Counted from the first letter of the stretch, positions 8,506 through 17,813 are shown. The stretch: 42,700 bases of DNA from Bacteroidota bacterium (GCA_018266395.1 JAFEAM010000005.1:149151-191850), one strand, 5' to 3'. Program-made: numbers and translations. The notes: generated by a model from the sequence alone, not told the origin.

Positions 8506-8722
8506 ACATCATCAAACAGTTGATATTCACATAATGTTTAGGCCGAAATAAGAGGGATTCTTACCGCTTTAGGTAATCTTCAGATTAACTTAAGATTTAG
8601 TCTTTATAATTCGAATCATTGCTTATCGTTAGATGTTTGGATTAGGGGATTCTAAGAACTGGTCCAGTCATCTGAGAAGCGGCAAGGATTATACCCAAGA
8701 CCAGAAAAAAGAGGAGGAAGCT
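8506..8722. promoter_or_regulatory. Divergent control region of photolyase operon and response regulator
   Basis: No gene seen in 217 bases. TCAAACA (8512-8518) and TGTTTAG (8535-8541) form an inverted pair with AAACA/TGTTT arms just upstream of the photolyase start. AATCTT (8575-8580) and AAGATT (8592-8597) form a second inverted pair. No exact TANNTTTG box was found for either gene. A frame open from an ATG at 8633 leads into the response regulator, but I judge it non-coding because of the strong ribosome site at 8711. Confidence 0.4.
8711..8717 (+). promoter_or_regulatory. Shine-Dalgarno site fixing the response-regulator start
   Basis: GAGGAGG ends five bases before ATG 8723. The downstream protein then begins MKVLIIEDE, the usual receiver-domain start, so this site selects 8723 over the in-frame ATG at 8633. 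Confidence 0.75.
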
Positions 8723-9412
8723 ATGAAAGTATTGATCATTGAAGATGAGGCAGAATTGCTGCACTCGTCTATGGAGTACCTGAAGACCGAGGGTTATGTT
8801 TGCGAAGACGCCACTACGCTTGAGGATGGTCTTCGAAAGATCCATTCCTACAATTACGATTGTGTCGTGGCGGACATTGGTCTCCCGGACGGGAATGGCT
8901 TGAAGATTGTTGAAGAGCTTCGTACGAAGACTTCGGATGCGGGAGTCATTATTATATCGGCAAGAAACTCGCTTGATGACAAGATTGTCGGACTCGACAT
9001 TGGAGCGGATGATTATTTGACGAAACCGTTTCACCTTTCCGAACTGAATGCCCGTCTGAAATCTATTCTGCGTCGCAGGAAATTCAGCGGCAATAAGGAG
9101 ATTGTCTTCAGCGATATCCGGGTCATTCCTGATACCTTGCAGGCGTTTGTCAAAGACCAGCCGGTAACCCTGACCAAGAAAGAATTTGACTTGTTGCTTT
9201 ACTTCATTTCTAACCGGGACAGAATCATCACAAAGGAATCCATTGCAGAACACCTCTGGGGTGACTATATCGACGCGGTGGACAACTTTGATTTTCTCTA
9301 CACCCATATTTGTAACCTCCGACGGAAGCTGATGGATCGTGGTGCCCCTGATTATATCCGTACTATTTACAGAGTGGGATATAAATTTTCGGGCAATGAA
9401 ATTGTTGGATAG
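8723..9412 (+). CDS. OmpR/PhoB-family response regulator
   Basis: 229 residues. Receiver domain at the N-terminus with acidic pocket E7-D8, phospho-acceptor Asp51 (VVADIGLPDGNG), Ser79 at the switch position and Lys101 (DDYLTKPF). A winged-helix DNA-binding domain follows (about 130-225; LTKKEFDLLLYF, YRVGYKFSG). It should be phosphorylated by the histidine kinase whose gene overlaps its 3' end by 17 bases. Target genes are unknown; the nearest divergent unit is the photolyase/carotenoid operon. ATG 8723 was chosen because of the strong ribosome site just upstream and the family's normal N-terminus. Confidence 0.93.
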   Translation: MKVLIIEDEAELLHSSMEYLKTEGYVCEDATTLEDGLRKIHSYNYDCVVADIGLPDGNGLKIVEELRTKTSDAGVIIISARNSLDDKIVGLDIGADDYLTKPFHLSELNARLKSILRRRKFSGNKEIVFSDIRVIPDTLQAFVKDQPVTLTKKEFDLLLYFISNRDRIITKESIAEHLWGDYIDAVDNFDFLYTHICNLRRKLMDRGAPDYIRTIYRVGYKFSGNEIVG

Positions 9413-10679
9413 AACCAACCTGTACTTTCTTTCAGCGGCAGTATTGATTTTTGGATTAGGTGGCCTCTTGTTCTATTTCATGTTCAAGGAGGTTATCAAC
9501 AATGACCTGTCAGAGAAGTTACGGGAACGTAAAGACTATGTCCTGAAGCAGCTTGAAAAGAACGACAGTATTCTGAATTACCAGTCCATATCCGGTAATA
9601 CGGTCAGCATCACACGGGCAGCAGGAAAATACCCTCTGGTTGAACAGTGCAGCGATACCACCATGTTCGACAGGGTGGAGGATAACTATAAAACGTACCG
9701 TCAGCTCGTTTTCAGGGCGGAAGTAAGAGGTCAATGGTACGGGATTGCGGTACGCAGGCTCATTGTTGAGGATACCGGGTTCATCAGAGGTGTGGTGCTG
9801 CTGGAGTCTGGGCTTTTTCTTGCCTTCGTAGCCCTGCTTACCCTTATCAACAGTTTGCTGTCAAGGAGAATTTGGAAGCCATTTTACCGGATTCTTGACG
9901 CCATATCCGGCTACAAGATTGATCAGGGCGAAAGCCTCCAATTGGGCAGGGGGGCCATCTCAGAGTTCAATGACCTGGCTGCTGCCATTGAAAAGATGAC
10001 GGTCAAGATTCGCAAGGAGTTTCTCATCCAAAAGGAATTTACAGAAAATGCTTCCCATGAAATTCAGACGCCGCTGGCGATCATCAGGAATAAAATGGAA
10101 ATATTATTGCAGTCCCCTGATGTAACTGAGGAGCAGATGTTATTGATTAAGTCAATGTACAGTGCAGCCGGTCGCCTGTCAAAACTGAACGAGGCATTGT
10201 TGATCCTGTCGCGCATAGAGAACAGGCAGTTTCATGCCGTTTCCGATATCTGTGTGAACGATTTGATTGACCACCGACTCAATGGCCTGGAGGAGTTGAT
10301 ACAGATGAAGAATCTGACTGTTGAAAAACAATATGATTACAGGCTGCGCACCAAAATGAACCCTTACCTGGCAGATATTCTTTTTGAAAATCTGATCGTC
10401 AATGCCATCAAACACAATCAACCGGATGGCAGGATACGCATCCATATCACCGAAGGAAAAATATCTATTGCGAATTCCGGTGAACCACCAAGGGTGGCGC
10501 CTGACAAGCTGTTTGGCAGATTTGTCAAAGACAATCAGAAGTCAAGCTCGCTGGGTCTTGGCTTGCCGATTGTCAAGGCCATTTGTGACACGTATTCTTT
10601 TCCGATAGCGTACACTTACGAAGGGCAACTCCACAAAATGACAGTCCAGCTGGTTTCTGAAGGGGTGCTGGTTGCATAA
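9396..10679 (+). CDS. Sensor histidine kinase
   Basis: 427 residues, inner membrane. TM1 about 10-30, a short periplasmic sensor (about 31-130), TM2 about 133-155, then a HAMP-like linker. The HisKA dimerisation helix carries the H-box ENASHEIQTPLAI with phospho-acceptor His221, and the HATPase domain has the N-box ENLIVNAIKHN (Asn336) and GLGLPIVKAIC. The G1 box reads ISIANSGEPP, with Asn in place of the classic Asp, a form I associate with Bacteroidota kinases of this type. The start ATG 9396 lies inside the regulator gene (17-base overlap), which suggests coupled translation. The periplasmic sensor gives no clue to the signal. Confidence 0.93.
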   Translation: MKLLDRTNLYFLSAAVLIFGLGGLLFYFMFKEVINNDLSEKLRERKDYVLKQLEKNDSILNYQSISGNTVSITRAAGKYPLVEQCSDTTMFDRVEDNYKTYRQLVFRAEVRGQWYGIAVRRLIVEDTGFIRGVVLLESGLFLAFVALLTLINSLLSRRIWKPFYRILDAISGYKIDQGESLQLGRGAISEFNDLAAAIEKMTVKIRKEFLIQKEFTENASHEIQTPLAIIRNKMEILLQSPDVTEEQMLLIKSMYSAAGRLSKLNEALLILSRIENRQFHAVSDICVNDLIDHRLNGLEELIQMKNLTVEKQYDYRLRTKMNPYLADILFENLIVNAIKHNQPDGRIRIHITEGKISIANSGEPPRVAPDKLFGRFVKDNQKSSSLGLGLPIVKAICDTYSFPIAYTYEGQLHKMTVQLVSEGVLVA

Positions 10680-10687
10680 ACCGTTCT

Positions 10688-11941
10688 TCAGATATTTTCA
10701 GTATAATTCAGATCCTCTGAAAAAGTCTCCTTGAGCCCCCAAAGGGCAGAAAGCGAAATGGCTGAAAGGATAAACCCAACCACCATTCCGGCCTTTATGA
10801 TATCGCCGTCAAATACGGTGTTGCGGAAATACTGGTAAATAAGCAAGGTAATAGGTAAGGCCCCCCTTACGAAGTTGGGAACAGTGGTGGTTACGGTTGC
10901 CCGGATATTGGTGCCAAACTGTTCTGCCGCAATCGTCACAAAGATCACCCAGTACCCGACGGAGAATCCCATCCCCAGGCAAAGCAGGTAAAATGCGGTG
11001 GTGGAAAGTCCATGTGTGTTGAGGTATACAAAAACCATGATCAGGTTCAGACTCAGGAATGTGAACATCACCTTTTTGCGACTCTTGAGTACCTGGCTGA
11101 GAAGACCGGTAAAGATGTCGCCAAATACAAGTCCTGCGTAACACCAGGCGATGGCCTTTCCCGCCATGATGGCCTCCGGCTCCTGTACCCCCAGGGCTTT
11201 CGCAAACTCAGGTGCAAACGTGATCAGCACACCCACCAAGAACCAGAGGGGAATGCCAATCAGTATGCATTGCAGGTATTTCAACAATCTGCCCCGGTTG
11301 GTAAATAGTGCCAGGAAATTCCCTTTGGTTGTGGAAGTGTCAGCCATATTTTTAAACATGCCTGATTCACTTACGCTTACCTGCAGCAGGAGCAACAGCA
11401 TGCCCAGTATGCCGCCTGCATAGTAGCACAACCGCCAGTCCTGCAGTGTTTGATAGATGAGGTTGGCGGCAACAGCGCCTGAAACTCCCACAGAGGCCAC
11501 GATCATGGTCCCGTAGCCGCGCTTTTCTTTCGGAAGGGTTTCTGCTACAAGTGTGATCCCGGCACCCAATTCGCCCGCCAGTCCAAATCCAGCAACGAGG
11601 CGCCAAACAGCATACGCCTCGACGGAGGTGACCATGCCGTTGGCAATGTTGGCGATAGAATAGGTGACGATGGATCCAAACAATACCGACAGCCGTCCGC
11701 GCCTGTCACCCAGCACACCCCAGACAATTCCGCCGAGGAGCATGCCATACATCTGCATGCTGAGAAGAAATTCCCCCTGGTCACGGTTGGCCTGGCCTGT
11801 AATGCCCAGGTCGTTGAGGCTCGCCGTACGAACAATGCCAAAAAGCAAGAGATCATAGATATCAACGAAGTAACCAAGTGCTGCGACAATTACAGCGGCG
11901 TTCAAAACTCGCGTGTGGGAGGTGGATTGTAGCTCAGACAT
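10688..11941 (-). CDS. MFS transporter
   Basis: 417 residues with about 12 membrane segments. It fits the major facilitator superfamily in the metabolite:H+ symporter / sugar-porter-like branch: GYFVDIYDLLLFGIV in TM1, the loop 2-3 motif GVLGDRRGRLSVLFG, and AGFGLAGELGAGITLVAETL near TM4-5. The substrate cannot be read; relatives carry organic acids or sugars. CAGGAG lies about eight bases before the ATG, a better ribosome site than most genes here have. It converges on the histidine kinase with an 8-base gap and stands apart from the glutaminyl cyclase gene upstream (85 bases). Confidence 0.88.
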   Translation of the reverse strand: MSELQSTSHTRVLNAAVIVAALGYFVDIYDLLLFGIVRTASLNDLGITGQANRDQGEFLLSMQMYGMLLGGIVWGVLGDRRGRLSVLFGSIVTYSIANIANGMVTSVEAYAVWRLVAGFGLAGELGAGITLVAETLPKEKRGYGTMIVASVGVSGAVAANLIYQTLQDWRLCYYAGGILGMLLLLLQVSVSESGMFKNMADTSTTKGNFLALFTNRGRLLKYLQCILIGIPLWFLVGVLITFAPEFAKALGVQEPEAIMAGKAIAWCYAGLVFGDIFTGLLSQVLKSRKKVMFTFLSLNLIMVFVYLNTHGLSTTAFYLLCLGMGFSVGYWVIFVTIAAEQFGTNIRATVTTTVPNFVRGALPITLLIYQYFRNTVFDGDIIKAGMVVGFILSAISLSALWGLKETFSEDLNYTENI

Positions 11942-12026
11942 TTCGGTGGCTCCTGTTTGGGTATAGGCTGGTCAAGATAAAACAAAATTCATTTGAAGGA
12001 CCATCGGGTATTTAGCGCCGGAAGGA

Positions 12027-12827
12027 TTATTCCCTGGATGGCTCACGCATACGGATAATGAATAGGTAGGGCCACAACTTGCCCGTAACCAGCATTGCCC
12101 TGGTTCTGTCGTGCCAGGCAATCCCATTGAGTACATCTGCCTGCGCATTGGCCAGCTTGGCCTGCCGGGTCAGCGGGCCGAGATCAAGGTAGCCATCCAC
12201 ATTCCCTGTTAACGGGTTGACTCTCGCGATGTAATTGGTCTGCCAGATATTGGCATAGATCCGCCCCTCTGCATACTCCAGTTCATTCAGATTGCCTACA
12301 GGACCGTTTCCGTCCTTCACCTCCAATGTGCGCACTGTCGCGAGGGTCGCTGTATCCAGGTAATACAGTTTGTTGGAACCGTCACTCATGATAAGATAGG
12401 TGGAGTCATGGGTGAGTCCCCAGCCTTCTGTGCGGTATCGAAATGAACGGATCTTCCTGAAAGAAGCAAGGTCATAGACAAATCCTTCATGGTTCTGCCA
12501 GGTGAGTTGATAGATTTTATCGCCAAAAATGGTAATGCCCTCGCCGAAGTACTTGTCGTCGAGTGCCACCCTCTTGTCCGCTATGCCTGTATTGACATCA
12601 ACAATTCCGATCCACGAACCTTTTCCCCCGGTACTTTCATATAACTGCCCATTATGAATCTCAAGCCCCTGCGTAAAGGCCTTGGTGTCATGGGTGAGCG
12701 TGCTTTGTACCTTGTACTCAATCAGGGTTGGATTTTTAATGACTTGTTCCGGGCTCTTTGGCCGGCAGCCAGTCACCAACAGGGTATAGATCGCGAAGTA
12801 TGAGAGAAGCTTGAATGAAGAAGGCAT
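12027..12827 (-). CDS. Glutaminyl-peptide cyclotransferase, lipoprotein
   Basis: 266 residues. Short signal with lipobox LVTGC (Cys21), so it is probably membrane-anchored in the periplasm. The rest matches the plant/bacterial glutamine cyclotransferase family, a five-bladed beta-propeller: THDTKAFTQGLEIHNGQLYE with the conserved FTQGLE, then GNLNELEYAEGRIYANIW and DVLNGIAWH. The family turns N-terminal Gln into pyroglutamate, which protects exported proteins whose mature end begins with Gln; several exported proteins in this window appear to be cleaved just before Gln. It follows the methyltransferase gene by 15 bases and may share its transcript. Confidence 0.9.
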   Translation of the reverse strand: MPSSFKLLSYFAIYTLLVTGCRPKSPEQVIKNPTLIEYKVQSTLTHDTKAFTQGLEIHNGQLYESTGGKGSWIGIVDVNTGIADKRVALDDKYFGEGITIFGDKIYQLTWQNHEGFVYDLASFRKIRSFRYRTEGWGLTHDSTYLIMSDGSNKLYYLDTATLATVRTLEVKDGNGPVGNLNELEYAEGRIYANIWQTNYIARVNPLTGNVDGYLDLGPLTRQAKLANAQADVLNGIAWHDRTRAMLVTGKLWPYLFIIRMREPSRE

Positions 12828-12842
12828 CTCGAAAGGTAGAAT

Positions 12843-13466
12843 TTATTTGGTAGCGTAGCCAAAGATGTGAGGTCGGTGCCAGGGCAAGGTGCCATCGACC
12901 TGGAGTGAATTAAGACTTGTATCCCTGAAGCCAGCATTCTTGATAACCGATGCGGTATCCCTGTTACAATTGCACCCGTCGGCCAGCGCCTTATTGAGCG
13001 GGTTAAGCATGTTCTGGACAAGCCTCAGAAACGAATGTTGCGGAGCTGCCACATGTTCGAGTACAATCAGCTTGCCTCCGGGTTTCAGTATGCGGTAGAT
13101 TTCCTTAAGTGAAGCTTCCTGATCAGGGACGGAGCAAAGCACCAGTGTTGAGATGACGTAATCGGCACTCTGGTCCTCAACGGGAATATGTTGCGCATCC
13201 CCGGTTAACAATCGTAAGGTGATATGATTTCTGGAAGCCTGCTCCCGGAGAACAGGATGAAAAGCTTCGTTGGGCTCAACTCCGATCCATTCGATGTCAC
13301 GTGGAAGATAATTGAAATTGATGCCGGTTCCAGGACCAATCTCGACAACGCGTCCATGAGCCATGGACAACAAGTCCTTCCGGTAGGGGTGATATAGCTT
13401 CCGGTTGACTTTCTCACCCTTCTGCATGAGCCACGCAAACCACCGCTGACTGGCATTTCTTGTCAT
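12843..13466 (-). CDS. Class I SAM-dependent methyltransferase (UbiE/METTL7-like)
   Basis: 207 residues. SAM-binding motif I VVEIGPGTGINFNYL (about 40-54), acidic motif GVEPNEAF, motif II-like GDAQHIPVEDQSADYV and post-motif ILKPGGKLIVLEHV. The C-terminal GCNCNRDTASVIKNAGF resembles the METTL7/UbiE-like group (methylation of thiols, lipids or quinone-like molecules). The substrate is not known. Start ATG 13466; TTTG lies five bases before it, but without a TA it is not a good promoter match. Divergent from the porin gene, with a palindrome between them. Confidence 0.88.
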   Translation of the reverse strand: MTRNASQRWFAWLMQKGEKVNRKLYHPYRKDLLSMAHGRVVEIGPGTGINFNYLPRDIEWIGVEPNEAFHPVLREQASRNHITLRLLTGDAQHIPVEDQSADYVISTLVLCSVPDQEASLKEIYRILKPGGKLIVLEHVAAPQHSFLRLVQNMLNPLNKALADGCNCNRDTASVIKNAGFRDTSLNSLQVDGTLPWHRPHIFGYATK

Positions 13467-13512
13467 AAGGTCAAATGATGATCAAAATCCTGTGTTAGGT
13501 ACATATGAATCT

Positions 13513-13543
13513 AATGTTAATCAATTAATATTCTCTTAACATT
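13513..13543. promoter_or_regulatory. 8-bp perfect palindrome between methyltransferase and porin genes
   Basis: AATGTTAA (13513-13520) and TTAACATT (13536-13543) are exact reverse complements around a 15-base AT-rich spacer. Position and form suit an operator for one or both divergent genes. A -7-like TATTATTG follows at 13547-13554 on the porin side (one mismatch to TANNTTTG). Confidence 0.45.
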
Positions 13544-13602
13544 GGTTATTATTGCCGCCGGACAAATATTGGACCTCAGGATACCAGCCCCATAAATCCA
13601 CC

Positions 13603-14913
13603 GTGTTGTTAAGGCGCCTTTTCTTGATAGCAATTTTCTGGGCTTTCGCATTCATTTCCGGTGCGCAGATTCCGGGTCTGCAGGATGGACTGAAAACCTA
13701 TCTCACAAAGGACAGTTCCACATGGCTTAGACTCAATTTCGTATCCCAGATTTGGGCCAGATATAACGACAATAATCCCGGAACTACAATCAATGGATTC
13801 CCGGAGTCCAGCACCTGGGATGTTGGTATCCGGCGCGTCCGTTTTGTTTTAAGTGGACAGCTGACCAAGCGTGTCTTCATCTTCGTCCAATTTGGTCAGA
13901 ACAACCTTGCCTATACTTCGCCGCGGAAGACCGGAGCTTTTTTCCATGATGTTACCGGTGAGTTTGCCTTGATCCCGCGTAAAGTGAGCCTCGGATTCGG
14001 GCTTCATGGGTGGAACGGTCCTGCGCGCTTCTGCAACATTTCCGTGCCCAACATCATGGCCCTTGATCCTCCGGTGTTTCAGGAGACGACCAATGACGTT
14101 AATGACCAGTTTGTCCGCAAGCTGGGCGTGTATGCGAAAGGGAAACTGGGTAAACTGGATTACCGTGTGTCCATGAGCAAACCATTTGTGACGCAAACGG
14201 CCTCTTCACCGCCGGATCCGTTCGGGACATACTCCAGTTACTCCATGAACATTCCTCAGCAGGCCTTTATGGGATATTTCATGTATCAGTTCCTGGATCA
14301 GGAAAGCAATACTGGCCCAGGCACAGTGGGTACTTATCTTGGAAGGAAGAGGGTATTCAATCTTGGTGCAGGTTTTGTATCACAGCAAAAAGCCATGTGG
14401 TACAAAGGAGCGGTAAACGATACGATATACCATCCAATGAACCTTTGGGCAGTTGATGTATTCTATGACGCTCCATTGAACAAGAGCACAGGAACTGCAT
14501 TGACAGTTTATGCCGCGCATTTGAATTATGACTTTGGACCAGGCTATATACGGAATGTTGGTCCGATGAATCCGGGAGTAGGCGTCAAGAACGGATCATT
14601 GAATGGAACGGGAAACGCGGCACCCCTCATAGGCACGGGGCCCAGTTGGTATTTGCTGGGTGGATATAAACTCCGGAATGGTCTGTTGGGCAACATGGGA
14701 ACGCTGCAATTCTACTCGTCCCTTCAGTACTCCAAATATGACCGGCTGAAGGACCCTTTGGCTCTTTTTGATATTGGCGTCAACTGGCTCATTCATGGTC
14801 AGGGGAGCAAGTTTACACTGAATTACCAGTCGCGCCCGGTTTACTCAGGCGTGGATCAGACGCTTATCAGCAGAAGGAGCGAGTGGGTGCTCCAGTATCA
14901 AATTTCCTTTTAG
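13603..14913 (+). CDS. Outer-membrane porin-like beta-barrel protein
   Basis: About 436 residues. A signal peptide is clear (LLRRLFLIAIFWAF then FISGAQ), followed by a barrel-like sequence with alternating strands and the segment WDVGIRRVRFVLSGQLTKRV, as in Bacteroidota proteins annotated as phosphate-selective-type porins. The C-terminus ends WVLQYQISF, with a final aromatic as usual for barrels. No in-frame ATG precedes the signal peptide. GTG 13603 (or TTG 13606) is preferred; a longer frame from TTG 13552 would put a charged stretch ahead of the signal. Stops directly against the idi stop. Solute specificity unknown. Confidence 0.78.
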   Translation: MLLRRLFLIAIFWAFAFISGAQIPGLQDGLKTYLTKDSSTWLRLNFVSQIWARYNDNNPGTTINGFPESSTWDVGIRRVRFVLSGQLTKRVFIFVQFGQNNLAYTSPRKTGAFFHDVTGEFALIPRKVSLGFGLHGWNGPARFCNISVPNIMALDPPVFQETTNDVNDQFVRKLGVYAKGKLGKLDYRVSMSKPFVTQTASSPPDPFGTYSSYSMNIPQQAFMGYFMYQFLDQESNTGPGTVGTYLGRKRVFNLGAGFVSQQKAMWYKGAVNDTIYHPMNLWAVDVFYDAPLNKSTGTALTVYAAHLNYDFGPGYIRNVGPMNPGVGVKNGSLNGTGNAAPLIGTGPSWYLLGGYKLRNGLLGNMGTLQFYSSLQYSKYDRLKDPLALFDIGVNWLIHGQGSKFTLNYQSRPVYSGVDQTLISRRSEWVLQYQISF

Positions 14914-15450
14914 TCAGGCACGTGCGTTAGTGAGCACGCCTACTTTTTCGAATTCCGGGTGATGAACAAGGAGGCGGAACCAGTGGGTGAATGTTTCAGG
15001 ATTCTTTTTAATCCTCAACCGGATGGAATCCAAACCTTCAAATTTCCAGTCGGCTACTTCGGCAGGATTTACAACAGGCGTACCGTCAAAGGTGCCCACC
15101 AGGATGTGGTCACATTCGTTCTCCGTGAGGTTGTTATCGAGCTCAGCTTTGTAGTTGAACTTGAAGGCAAAATTGGTCTTGATGTCAATGCCCATTTCCT
15201 CCACTAGCCTTCTGCGGGCCGCAGTTTCGATCGACTCATGCGGTCTTGGATGGCTGCAGCAGGTATTGGTCCAAAGTCCGGCGCTGTGGTATTTGCCTGC
15301 CGCCCTTTTTTGCATGAGTAATTCTCCCTTTGAGTTGAACAGAACTACGCTAAAGGCGCGGTGGAGCAATCCTTGCCTGTGGGCCGCCATCTTTTCCATG
15401 GTGCCCATCTCGCGGTCCATTTCATCCACAAGGATTACAAATTCGTTCAT
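14914..15450 (-). CDS. idi: Isopentenyl-diphosphate delta-isomerase, type 1 (Nudix)
   Basis: 178 residues. Type 1 enzyme: WTNTCCSHPRPHES with the catalytic-position Cys65 (NTCCSHP), the Nudix-like helix AARRRLVEEMGI (77-88), and ENECDHIL with the conserved glutamates. It interconverts IPP and DMAPP with metal ions in the cytoplasm, feeding the phytoene pathway. Its start overlaps the crtB stop in ATGA, so the two are coupled; it ends the sigma-crtI-crtB-idi operon. Confidence 0.95.
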   Translation of the reverse strand: MNEFVILVDEMDREMGTMEKMAAHRQGLLHRAFSVVLFNSKGELLMQKRAAGKYHSAGLWTNTCCSHPRPHESIETAARRRLVEEMGIDIKTNFAFKFNYKAELDNNLTENECDHILVGTFDGTPVVNPAEVADWKFEGLDSIRLRIKKNPETFTHWFRLLVHHPEFEKVGVLTNARA

Positions 15451-16292
15451 CGAATCAAGTTGAGTTGATGCTTCAGGTATGACAGCCCAAGAATAGCGAT
15501 TTTATAGCGATTGCGGATCCGGATCCGGGTCTTCAGGATGCTTTCGCAGGGGAGGGCTTTTATCTTTCTGAACAGCGCCATGTAATAAAGATAAGCGACA
15601 TAAACCCCGAGTCGTGCTTTGCGCGGCAGCTCTTTGATGCCCTGGTATGCTGCACGGAAGTCTTCTTCAATTTCTGCTTCGATGGCCTTCTTGGCCTCCT
15701 GATCAAACTTTTCGATTTGCACCCCGGGGAAATACAGTCTTCCCATGCCGTCATAGTCAGCATGCAGGTCTCGAATGAAATTCACTTTTTGGAATGCACT
15801 GCCAAGTTTCATGGCTGCCGGTTTAAGCGCCTGGTAGCGTTCTTCGTTGCCGTCGCAGAAAATACGAAGGCACATCAGACCCACTACCTCCGCGGATCCG
15901 AGCACATATTTGTCAAAACTTTCCCTGCTGTGTTTCTTCTCCGTCAGGTCCAGTTCCATGCTGTGGAGAAACTGTTCGATGGATGAAGCATCGATGTTAA
16001 ACCGGTGTACGGTTTGCTGGAAACTGTTAAGGATGGGATTAAGACTGATCCTTTCCTGAATGGCTGTCCAGGTATCGTGGCGGAAGCGTTGAAGAAGTTC
16101 AGCCTTGTTGTAATCATGAAACGTGTCGACGATCTCATCGGCAAACCTGACAAATCCGTAAATGGAATAGATCGGGTCCCTCAGGGTTTTGTCCAGACAC
16201 CGTATGCCGAGTGAGAATGAAGTGGAGTATGCATGGGTGGTCAACCTGCTGGTGCGAATGCTCACTTCATCAAAGAGATTCTTCTGGCTCAT
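15447..16292 (-). CDS. crtB: Phytoene synthase
   Basis: 281 residues, squalene/phytoene synthase family. Both Mg-pyrophosphate binding motifs are present: DEIVD (52-56, in FVRFADEIVDTF) and DLHAD (175-179, in KVNFIRDLHADYDG, followed by GRLYFP). It condenses two GGPP into phytoene, the first committed carotenoid step. It lies 45 bases after crtI and overlaps idi by four. The GGPP synthase gene (crtE) is not in the window, so precursor supply must be encoded elsewhere. Confidence 0.95.
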   Translation of the reverse strand: MSQKNLFDEVSIRTSRLTTHAYSTSFSLGIRCLDKTLRDPIYSIYGFVRFADEIVDTFHDYNKAELLQRFRHDTWTAIQERISLNPILNSFQQTVHRFNIDASSIEQFLHSMELDLTEKKHSRESFDKYVLGSAEVVGLMCLRIFCDGNEERYQALKPAAMKLGSAFQKVNFIRDLHADYDGMGRLYFPGVQIEKFDQEAKKAIEAEIEEDFRAAYQGIKELPRKARLGVYVAYLYYMALFRKIKALPCESILKTRIRIRNRYKIAILGLSYLKHQLNLIR

Positions 16293-16337
16293 TCGTTTAG
16301 GTCATTTGAAGTTAGACATCAACTGATTTCAACATGA

Positions 16338-17804
16338 TTAGACTTTTCCAAGCAACTGGCCTGCTACCACCTGGCCTGAAATCAGTGCAGGGGGCACACC
16401 GGGGCCAGGAACTGTAAGCTGACCGGTATAAAACAAGTTGGCGACCTTTTTGTTTCGGATGCCGGGCTTAAGATGAGCGGTTTGCATAAGCGTGTTGGCC
16501 AGACCGTAGGCATTGCCGCCAAATGCGTGGTAATCCGAAATGAAGTCGCGATGGGCGTAAGATCGCTTATACACTATATGGGATCGAATGTCTGTTCCGA
16601 TCATTTTTTCCAGGCGATCCATTACTATGTGGAAGTATTTCTCCCTTATTTCGTCATTGTCCTCGAGACCGGTAGCCACGGGAATCAGTATAACGAGATT
16701 CTCATTTCCTTCCGGTGCTACCGTGGGATCGGTCAGGCTGGTACAGGACAAATAGAACTGAGGAGCCGAGGGCCATTGAGGATCTTCATAAATCTCCTTT
16801 GCATGCCTCCCGAAATCCTCATCGAAGAATAAGGTGTGATGTTGCAGGCCCGGGAGCCTCTTGCCAATACCCAGGTAGAACAAAAGACTCGATGGAGCCA
16901 TGACCCGCTTGTCCCAGTATTCAGCGCTATAACGGCGATCTTTCAAGGGGAGGAGTTGTTGCTCCACGTGATGATAGTCTGCCCCGGCCACAACAAAATC
17001 GGCATCAAATGCCCCTGCGTTCGTGTGGACGGATTTTACTTTACCATCCTCAACCTCAAGCTTTTCGACCGGTGTATTGACTTTAATTTTCACACCCTGT
17101 TCCTCCGCCAATTTTTGCATGGCTTTGACAACCTCAAAAATACCACCTCGAGGATACCAGGTGCCCAGTGACATGTCAGCGTAATTCATCAGACTGTACA
17201 AGGCCGGAGTTTTGTCCGCAGTGGCGCCAAGGAAAAGGACGGGAAACTCCAGGAGCTTGATGATGCGCGGCTCTTTGAAAAACTTCCTCACGTATTGGCT
17301 TAACGACGAGAATACGTGGAGCCGGAACAGACCCGCCGCCAGCCTCAGGTCAAGTAATTCCGTCAGTGAAATGCCTGGTTTGTAAACCAGCGAGTTGATG
17401 CCGATCTGATATTTGTATTCGCCTTCTTTTAAGAACTTCAACAGGTTGTTGCTGCTGCCGGGTTCCAGTTGTTCGAACAGCCGGCATAATCCATCGATGC
17501 CCGCAGGAATGTCGATGAAGTCACCTTTTCCAAAGTAGACACGGTACGAAGGATCGAGCCTATCCAGCTTGTAGTAGTCGGAGACATTTTTCCCAAAGCG
17601 GCCAAAGTACTTTTCAAAAACATCAGGCATCCAGTACCAGCTTGGACCCATGTCCCACTTGAAACCGGCAGCTTCAAAGTTTCTGGCACGTCCTCCGGGA
17701 ATACCGTTCTTCTCAAAAATGGTAACATCAAACCCTCCATGGGCGAGACAGGAGGCTGCTGACAGTCCTGCAAAGCCAGCCCCAATCACGGCTACACGCT
17801 TCAT
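16338..17804 (-). CDS. crtI: Phytoene desaturase
   Basis: 488 residues. N-terminal FAD-binding Rossmann motif GAGFAGLSAASCLAHGGFD (8-26), then PGGRARNFEAAGFKWDMGPSW, and the C-terminal desaturase signature ending PGPGVPPALISGQVVAGQLL. CrtI-type flavoenzymes take phytoene through neurosporene to lycopene at the membrane surface, the substrate of the cyclase encoded 10 kb away on the same strand. It starts nine bases after the ECF sigma stop and is probably co-transcribed from the promoter ahead of the sigma gene. The number of desaturation steps cannot be told. Confidence 0.95.
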   Translation of the reverse strand: MKRVAVIGAGFAGLSAASCLAHGGFDVTIFEKNGIPGGRARNFEAAGFKWDMGPSWYWMPDVFEKYFGRFGKNVSDYYKLDRLDPSYRVYFGKGDFIDIPAGIDGLCRLFEQLEPGSSNNLLKFLKEGEYKYQIGINSLVYKPGISLTELLDLRLAAGLFRLHVFSSLSQYVRKFFKEPRIIKLLEFPVLFLGATADKTPALYSLMNYADMSLGTWYPRGGIFEVVKAMQKLAEEQGVKIKVNTPVEKLEVEDGKVKSVHTNAGAFDADFVVAGADYHHVEQQLLPLKDRRYSAEYWDKRVMAPSSLLFYLGIGKRLPGLQHHTLFFDEDFGRHAKEIYEDPQWPSAPQFYLSCTSLTDPTVAPEGNENLVILIPVATGLEDNDEIREKYFHIVMDRLEKMIGTDIRSHIVYKRSYAHRDFISDYHAFGGNAYGLANTLMQTAHLKPGIRNKKVANLFYTGQLTVPGPGVPPALISGQVVAGQLLGKV

Positions 17805-17813
17805 TCAGTCAAA

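Noticed and set aside
8633..8722. 30-residue N-terminal extension of the response regulator
   Set aside because: A strong GAGGAGG site and the standard receiver start MKVLIIEDE place the start at 8723.
8642..9418. 258-residue minus-strand frame opposite the response regulator
   Set aside because: It is antisense to a well-supported gene and shows no domain pattern.
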